Below are positions 59,068 to 64,000 of a stretch of DNA of 64,000 nucleotides, in pieces. The stretch's first letter is position 1; each line of letters begins with the position of its first letter. This DNA comes from Utricularia gibba (taxonomy: Eukaryota; Streptophyta; Magnoliopsida; Lamiales; Lentibulariaceae). A program made the translations under genes and the position numbers. The notes under the pieces are model-generated. The model saw nothing but the letters and a program-made list of their open reading frames with translations. It ran no database searches and was not told the origin of the DNA. The stretch is from the NCBI GenBank assembly GCA_002189035.1, contig CM007991.1, forward strand, positions 2,604,001 to 2,668,000. The letters run 5' to 3'.

Positions 59068-59910
59068 ACGCCTTGCCCTAGTGGCGGAGAAAGAGAGGCT
59101 TTCAAAATCCAAAGCCCACGAGATACTACAATTTCTCCCCTTTGCAAAAAATCTAATTAAATAGGGCAGAAGGAGGACGACAGCGAAATGAACCCCTTGT
59201 TTTGGGCTTGGGGCAATATGGGCCTCGAGCTTGGGCCTTCGAGGGTCCCACGTCGCTGTCGGCAAATCAATTAAAAATAAATATTAAAAAGAATTAGAAG
59301 TGTTGCTTACCCGGCTTGATATTCATAAAGTCGGGGCATTAAATGCAATTTGGACATCACACTGACACTAACAGTGACGCTCCAGGGTACATGTTTTGTA
59401 GTAAGCAAGCATTAAATGCTTGAATGCCCAACTGTGCCTTGTGGGCACCACCATATGTTTGCTTGCCGACAGCCTGTACGGGCCTCAATCCGAATTGACC
59501 CAATTTCGGAATTAGGGTTTGAATATATTCCCCTTTTAAATGGGGTATATATATAATTACCCAAAGTGGGAGGGAGGTGTGGAGTAGGGGGACACGTGCC
59601 CGAGGAGTGTTCCATAAGATGGTGTGTTAGTTACTGGTGTCCGTCCGTGGATTGAGCCGGTCGTCGCGCCCCCCGGGGAACACAACAGACAAAAGGATGA
59701 GCCGGAAAGTGCTGTAAATTCCAAATCGTAGTCGAATGACAGCCGGGATTCACCCTTCGCCCCAACCACGAGAATCTTGTCGATGTCGTTGCTTTTTCGG
59801 TTTCAACGGTTACGATTACCGTCCTCGGTGCTTTAATTGAGGCCACCTTCAACGGCTACTACTACTGCTGGGAGCAATCTGGGGACTGTGTGAAGTGAGG
59901 AAGGGGAGCC
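59068..59910. promoter_or_regulatory. divergent promoter, LWD1 / OSCA3.1
   Basis: 843 bases between start codons. LWD side: TGGGCC at 59219-59224 and 59232-59237. Middle: a TTAGGGTTT telo-box near 59512-59520, and TATATATATAA at 59546-59556, a candidate TATA usable from either side. Confidence 0.5.
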
Positions 59911-62548
59911 ATGGATTTCAGCTCGTTCTTGACGTCCTTAGCGACGTCCTTTGTGATTTTCGTGCTGCTGATGATTCTCTTCGCTTGGCTGTCAAGTCGG
60001 CCGGCGAACGAGGTGATTTACTACCCCAACCGGATTCTGAAAGGTCTGGATCCGTTTGAAGGGACGAGGAGGACGAGGAACCCGTTTTCGTGGATCCGAG
60101 AGGCCGTCACTTCCACCGAAGCGGATGTTATCAGAATCTCCGGCGTCGATTCTGCGGTCTACTTCGTCTTCCTCACAACTGGTGAGTGGATCCCTGTTCG
60201 AATCTCAGTGATCCGTGTTTTACCAGGGGAGTAATTCTGGATCTGGGGATGTTTTTTTTTTTTTTTTCTCTGGTCCAGTTTTGGGAATATTCGCCTTGTC
60301 TGCGGCTGTTCTCCTCCCTGTTCTCCTGCCCCTCGCCGCCACTGCTCACGGCAGCGTGAAGACCAACGGCACCACCAGCCAAGGAACATTCAATGATCTA
60401 GACAGGCTTTCCATGGGTCACGTTGAGGTCAGTGCTCCCATCTCTCTATTCATCAGCAAAGCATGAAAACTGATGAAGGTATTAGCCTTTTTTTTTTATC
60501 CTGTTTGATTTTGTAACAGGAGAACAGCCCACGTTTATGGGCATTTCTAGGAGCTACATACTGGGTGTCGTTCATCACCTTCTTGCTTCTGTGGAAAGCT
60601 TACAAGCATGTCTCTTGGCTGAGAGCTGAAGCTCTCATGTCTCCTGAGTTCAAAGATGAGCAGTTTGCAGTGCTGGTTCGTGATCTTCCGGCTGCCACCG
60701 GTGGCCAGACGAGGAAGGAGCAGGTGGATTCATACTTCAAAGCCATCTATGGAGATTCCTTTTACAGATCTCTGATTGTCACAGATAATAAGAAGGTGGG
60801 GGCACTTGGTTGGTGTTCACTGGTTTCTTGTTCCGCAACGCTTGATAGGTAGCTTATCTGTTGGAGTTGTATCAGGTGAACGAGATTTACGAAGAACTGG
60901 AGGGCTACAGGAAGAAGCTTTCCAGAGCTGAATACATCTATGAAACGTCCAAGACAACTGCAAATCCTAATGGAGTACGTCCAACTCTGAGAACTGGCTT
61001 TCTTGGTCTTATCGGTGAGAAGGTTGATTCCATAGAGTACTTTGATCAAAAGATAAGGGACCTGATTCCAAAGCTAGAAGCTGAGCAGAAACTCACTTTG
61101 AAAGATAACCAGCAACCTGCTGCAATCATCTTTTTCACAAACAGGGTAACCGCAGCTGCAGCTTCACAGAGTTTACATGATAAAATAGTTGATTCATGGA
61201 CAGTCATGGATGCTCCAGAGCCCCGCCAGATAATATGGACCAACCTTCCCAAGAAGTACTATGAAAGAAAGATTCGCCAATGCATCATCTTCATCGTTGT
61301 GTTTCTGACGATTTTCTTCTTCACGATCCCTATTGGATTCATCTCTGCATTGACTACCCTGGATAACTTGAAAAAGATTTTCAAGTTCCTGAAACCAATC
61401 GTTGATATACCAGCAGTCAGGACAGTTCTTGAAGCTTACTTGCCACAGCTTGCGCTTATTGTGTTTCTTGCTTTACTTCCTTCCTTGCTGTTGTTCCTCT
61501 CTAAGCAAGAAGGAATACCGTCAATAAGCCATGCCCAGAGAGCTGCCGCGGGGAAGTACTACTATTTTTCAGTTCTGAATGTGTTCATCGGTGTTACCTT
61601 AGGTTCGACACTGTTTTCAACATTCAAGGAGCTCCAAAACGACCCCAATTCTATTGTAACCCTTTTGGCGAACAGCCTTCCTGGAGGTGCTACTTTCTTC
61701 ATCACCTTCGTAGCTTTGAAGTAAGTTCACAGGTTCCTGAACCATTCCTTGTCATGTTTGTTTCATCTCCATTGACTGACGGATGATGTGCTGCTTTGCC
61801 GCAGGTTCTTTGTTGGCTACGGACTCGAACTATCCCGAATAGTTCCACTTATCATCTTCAATCTGAAGAAGAAGTACCTATGCAAGACTGAAGCAGAGAT
61901 CAAGGAAGCTTGGGCCCCTGGAGATTTGGGATACGCGACCAGGATTCCTACCGACATGCTTGTTGTCACCATTGTACTCTGTTACTCCGTGATATCCCCC
62001 CTGATTCTTGCATTCGGCGTCGCGTACGTCGGATTGGGATGGCTCCTTCTCCGTAACCAGGCAATGTTTCTGAAAACTCAAACTCACTTTATCGGCAAAT
62101 CAATTTTTCCCTAGAATTCAGCAATTTGATCATCATCAGGTTTGATTTACAGGTGCTCAAAGTGTATGTTCCTTCATACGAGAGCTTCGGGAGGATGTGG
62201 CCGCACCTTTTCATTCGCGTGGTAGCATCGCTGATCCTCTACCAGTTAACGATGATCGGATACTTCGGCGTGAAGAAATTCTACTACACTCCGATTCTGT
62301 TCCCCCTCCCGATTCTCTCCATCATCTTCATCGTGGTGTGTAAGAAGAAATTCTACCGCTTCTTCCGGTCGACTGCGCTGGAAGTGGCGAGCCGGGAACT
62401 GAAGGAACAGCCGAACATGAGCTCCGTTTTCCGGTCGTTCGTGCCTCCGAGCCTGAGATCCGAGAAGGTTCTGGAGGAGGAGGAGGAGCGCTTCGAGGAT
62501 GCCCTTTCAACATCTCAAGTTCCTTCCAGGGCAGACGCGGTAGTTTGA
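59911..62548 (+). CDS. OSCA3.1: hyperosmolality-gated Ca2+ channel, ERD4/OSCA3.1
   Basis: DUF221/CSC1-type mechanosensitive channel, related to animal TMEM63. ERD4 is induced early by drought in Arabidopsis. Exons 59911-60181, 60279-60427, 60520-60795, 60876-61720, 61805-62060, 62153-62548; 730 aa, no frame break (family about 725). Seen: TM0 (FVIFVLLMILFAWLS), YYPNRILKGLDPFEG, SRLWAFLGATYW-like start of TM2, a long cytosolic RRM-like loop, MDAPEPRQIIWTNL, SKQEGIPSISHAQRAAAGKY, FFVGYGLELSRIVPLIIFNL, KVYVPSYESFGRMWPH, and an acidic C-terminus. The last intron has a GC donor (62061-62062), required for RNQ-VLKVYV. Confidence 0.96.
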
Positions 62549-62911
62549 TTCCAGCTCCTTTGTGTTCGTCGCGCCGTGCGTCTCATGTGTATTTTAGGAA
62601 AGTGTTCGTTACCATCCATTTCTTTTTTAAGGCCATGTCTGGGTTGCCCTTATTCTATATTTGGAAAAATATCCCAGATGCAAAACGTAAAGCAGCACTA
62701 AAGAATCATTTCACGGCAAACAAAACGTTGGGTTTCTCTTTATGCGCCGCTTGATTTTCGTTTAATTGCTCAGATTCGTCTTCACTCCATTTACTGGGTT
62801 CCTTGAACGCAGGCGTCCGTCCTCCTCTGAACGTGTGTCTGCATGGAGAAGATGGTAATTTGGGTTGCAGAAGGAAGCAGTGCCAGTGATTCCCGCCATT
62901 CATTGATCAAC
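62549..62911. other. OSCA3.1 3' UTR and X8-gene upstream region
   Basis: 363 bases between tandem + genes. No other coding signal. Confidence 0.5.
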
Positions 62912-63621
62912 ATGAGAAGCAAGATTCTGATTTTTCTGGGCTCTTCGTTTTTCCGCTTTCTTATGGGTACTTGTGCCGTTCAGCTAGATTCTTTTCACTT
63001 GATCGTAAGTGATTACTTTTGTTTCTTTCGGTGCTTTGGCAGTGATGGCTGCCGACGCGTCAATCCCACTCGCGACCCTGTCTCCGCCGGAGGGGAACAC
63101 CACGTTCCTGGGGGGTGAGACGTGGTGCGTGGCTCGGCCCGCGTCGCCGCCGGCTGAGCTTCAGGCCGCCCTCGACTGGGCGTGCGGCCCCGGGCGCGCT
63201 GATTGCCGACCCATCCAACCTGGCGGCGCGTGCTTCGAGCCCGAGTCTCTGGTCTCCCACGCGTCTTACGCTTTCAACAGCTACTACCAACAAAACGGCA
63301 ACAACGACGTCGCCTGCTACTTCGGCGGCACTGCTGCTCTAACTCGCCGCGATCCCAGTACTGAATCAAACAGACATATTTCAATTCTGAAACCAGTCTC
63401 ATATCGCTCTATTTGTGCTGACATTTGGTTGCTTCAGGCTACCAGGACTGCGACTTCGCCTCATCGATGTGAGCTACAAACTGTGTACATGCCTGGAATT
63501 CCATCAAGATGATTCCGTTGCGCTGAATTGAATGAATGACAGGTCGGAGGTGTCGGGATCGAGGAGGCTCCGGAGATGGAGGCTACTGGGCGTAATGTGC
63601 TTTGCTCCCCTGCTGGTTTAA
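62912..63621 (+). CDS. X8/CBM43 domain protein
   Basis: Carbohydrate-binding X8 domain protein, of the type that binds callose (1,3-beta-glucan) in walls or at plasmodesmata. Exons 62912-62966, 63043-63357, 63438-63468, 63543-63621, in frame to 159 aa. Seen: a signal peptide spanning exons 1-2 (MRSKILIFLGSSFFRFLM), then the X8 fold TWCVARP, LDWACGPGRADCRPI, QPGGACFEPESLVSHASYAF, NSYYQQNGNNDVACYFGG, and YQDCDFASS. The C-terminus is short (LLGVMCFAPLLV), a weak candidate for a GPI signal. Cys spacing looks complete. Closest to the At1g09460/At1g26450 style of X8 genes, from recall. Confidence 0.87.
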
Positions 63622-64000
63622 GAATCTATCTGACACTGTCGTGGAATATCATCTGCGATTCCGTATACCCCACATAATCCGCAGTTTTGTTCCCAACAGG
63701 GAAAAAGAAATGTGAGGAAAGATCGTTTTTCGATTTTCTTGACTCGAGAAGGATTATACCATTTCGATTTGCGTTTGATTCTTCTTCGACTTCCCTCTTC
63801 GAGATTGCGTGCGTAGGATGGTAGTCGCGTGTGTAGTGCCTCGCCATTTATCGATGAATCGGCTGGCGGCGGCGCAAGCCACCATTCGTTTCTCCCTCTT
63901 CTCCTGCGTTATCTTGGCGGCAGAGTGTTGGAATCTTCCGGTGGTCCTAACCCCTAACACAGCGATTAGGGTACTAAAAACAACTGGGTTTGTTTGTTTG
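63622..64000. other. right edge, possible 5' part of a gene
   Basis: X8-gene 3' UTR, then a + frame open from the ATG at 63818 to the window end, containing NRLAAAQATIRFSLFSC, which could be an organelle-targeting or signal-type start. Too short to assign. No family recognised. Confidence 0.25.

Noticed and set aside
59068-59265. N-terminal extension of the LWD1-like ORF
   Set aside because: Not family-like and overlaps promoter motifs; the conserved start is at 59067 or 59061.
1-64000. Transposons, CRISPR arrays, tRNA or rRNA genes
   Set aside because: None recognised: no terminal repeats, reverse transcriptase or transposase motifs, spaced repeats or cloverleaf sequences were seen by eye.

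Overview
The window is ordinary euchromatic nuclear DNA of a flowering plant, most likely a eudicot. The genes have many short introns and AT-rich intergenic DNA, there is a miR319 target site in a CIN-type TCP gene, and the protein families are plant-specific (JAZ/TIFY, CASPL, ROXY, BPS1, malectin-like receptor, CYP86A). I see no transposon, CRISPR array, tRNA or rRNA. About 27 gene loci were recognised, most of them from family motifs and from splice junctions that keep frame.

Layout. 0-5 kb: a TRM/DUF4378 gene (-). 5.5-8 kb: meiotic PRD3 (-). 8.5-10 kb: intronless CYP86A fatty-acid omega-hydroxylase (-). 11.2-13 kb: ORC5 (-). 13.5-14.8 kb: a UBE2H-type E2 (-). 15.4-16.7 kb: a malectin-like receptor protein without a kinase (-), head to head with BPS1-like (+, 17.5-18.5 kb). 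18.7-20.5 kb: GH28 polygalacturonase (-). 21-22.2 kb: two related small secreted Cys/Gly-rich genes (-). 22.8-23.5 kb: a CASP-like protein (-). 24.4-25.7 kb: a BAHD-like gene with degenerate catalytic motifs (-). 26-27.6 kb: a SUN-domain protein (+). 28-28.5 kb: a single C2H2 zinc finger with an EAR tail (+). 29-31.2 kb: AMS bHLH (-). 31.9-37.4 kb: THO1 (-), head to head with a DUF1365 gene (+, 37.8-39.2 kb). 40.9-41.3 kb: a JAZ8-like gene (+). 42.7-44.1 kb: RLP29 (-). 45-45.9 kb: an F-box pseudogene (+). 47.2-48.4 kb: TCP2-like (-). 49.8-50.7 kb: HLL, mitochondrial uL14 (+). 51.7-52 kb: a CC-type glutaredoxin (+). 52.6-53.6 kb: a small conserved plant protein (-). 54.9-57.7 kb: SPS3 prenyl diphosphate synthase (+). 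58-59 kb: LWD1-like WD40 (-). 59.9-62.5 kb: ERD4/OSCA3.1 channel (+). 62.9-63.6 kb: an X8/CBM43 protein (+).

There is no operon-like logic; neighbours are mostly unrelated. Several genes act in reproduction (PRD3 in meiotic break formation, AMS in tapetum, HLL in ovules), which may be chance. Promoters of housekeeping genes (ORC5, the BPS1 pair, THO1/DUF1365, HLL, LWD) carry GGCCCA/TGGGCC site II motifs.

Two patterns stand out. First, about ten genes need exactly one extra base, nearly always in a homopolymer, to restore the family reading frame: the E2, the upstream Cys/Gly-rich copy, BAHD, SUN, the zinc finger, AMS, THO1, DUF1365, RLP29 and HLL. This looks like systematic homopolymer under-calling in the assembly rather than ten pseudogenes. 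Second, six of roughly 85 inferred introns start with GC instead of GT. The most interesting individual genes are the kinase-less receptor, the BAHD-like protein lacking HXXXD, and the JAZ with an EAR motif and a weak degron. I did not find a clearly undescribed multi-gene system.
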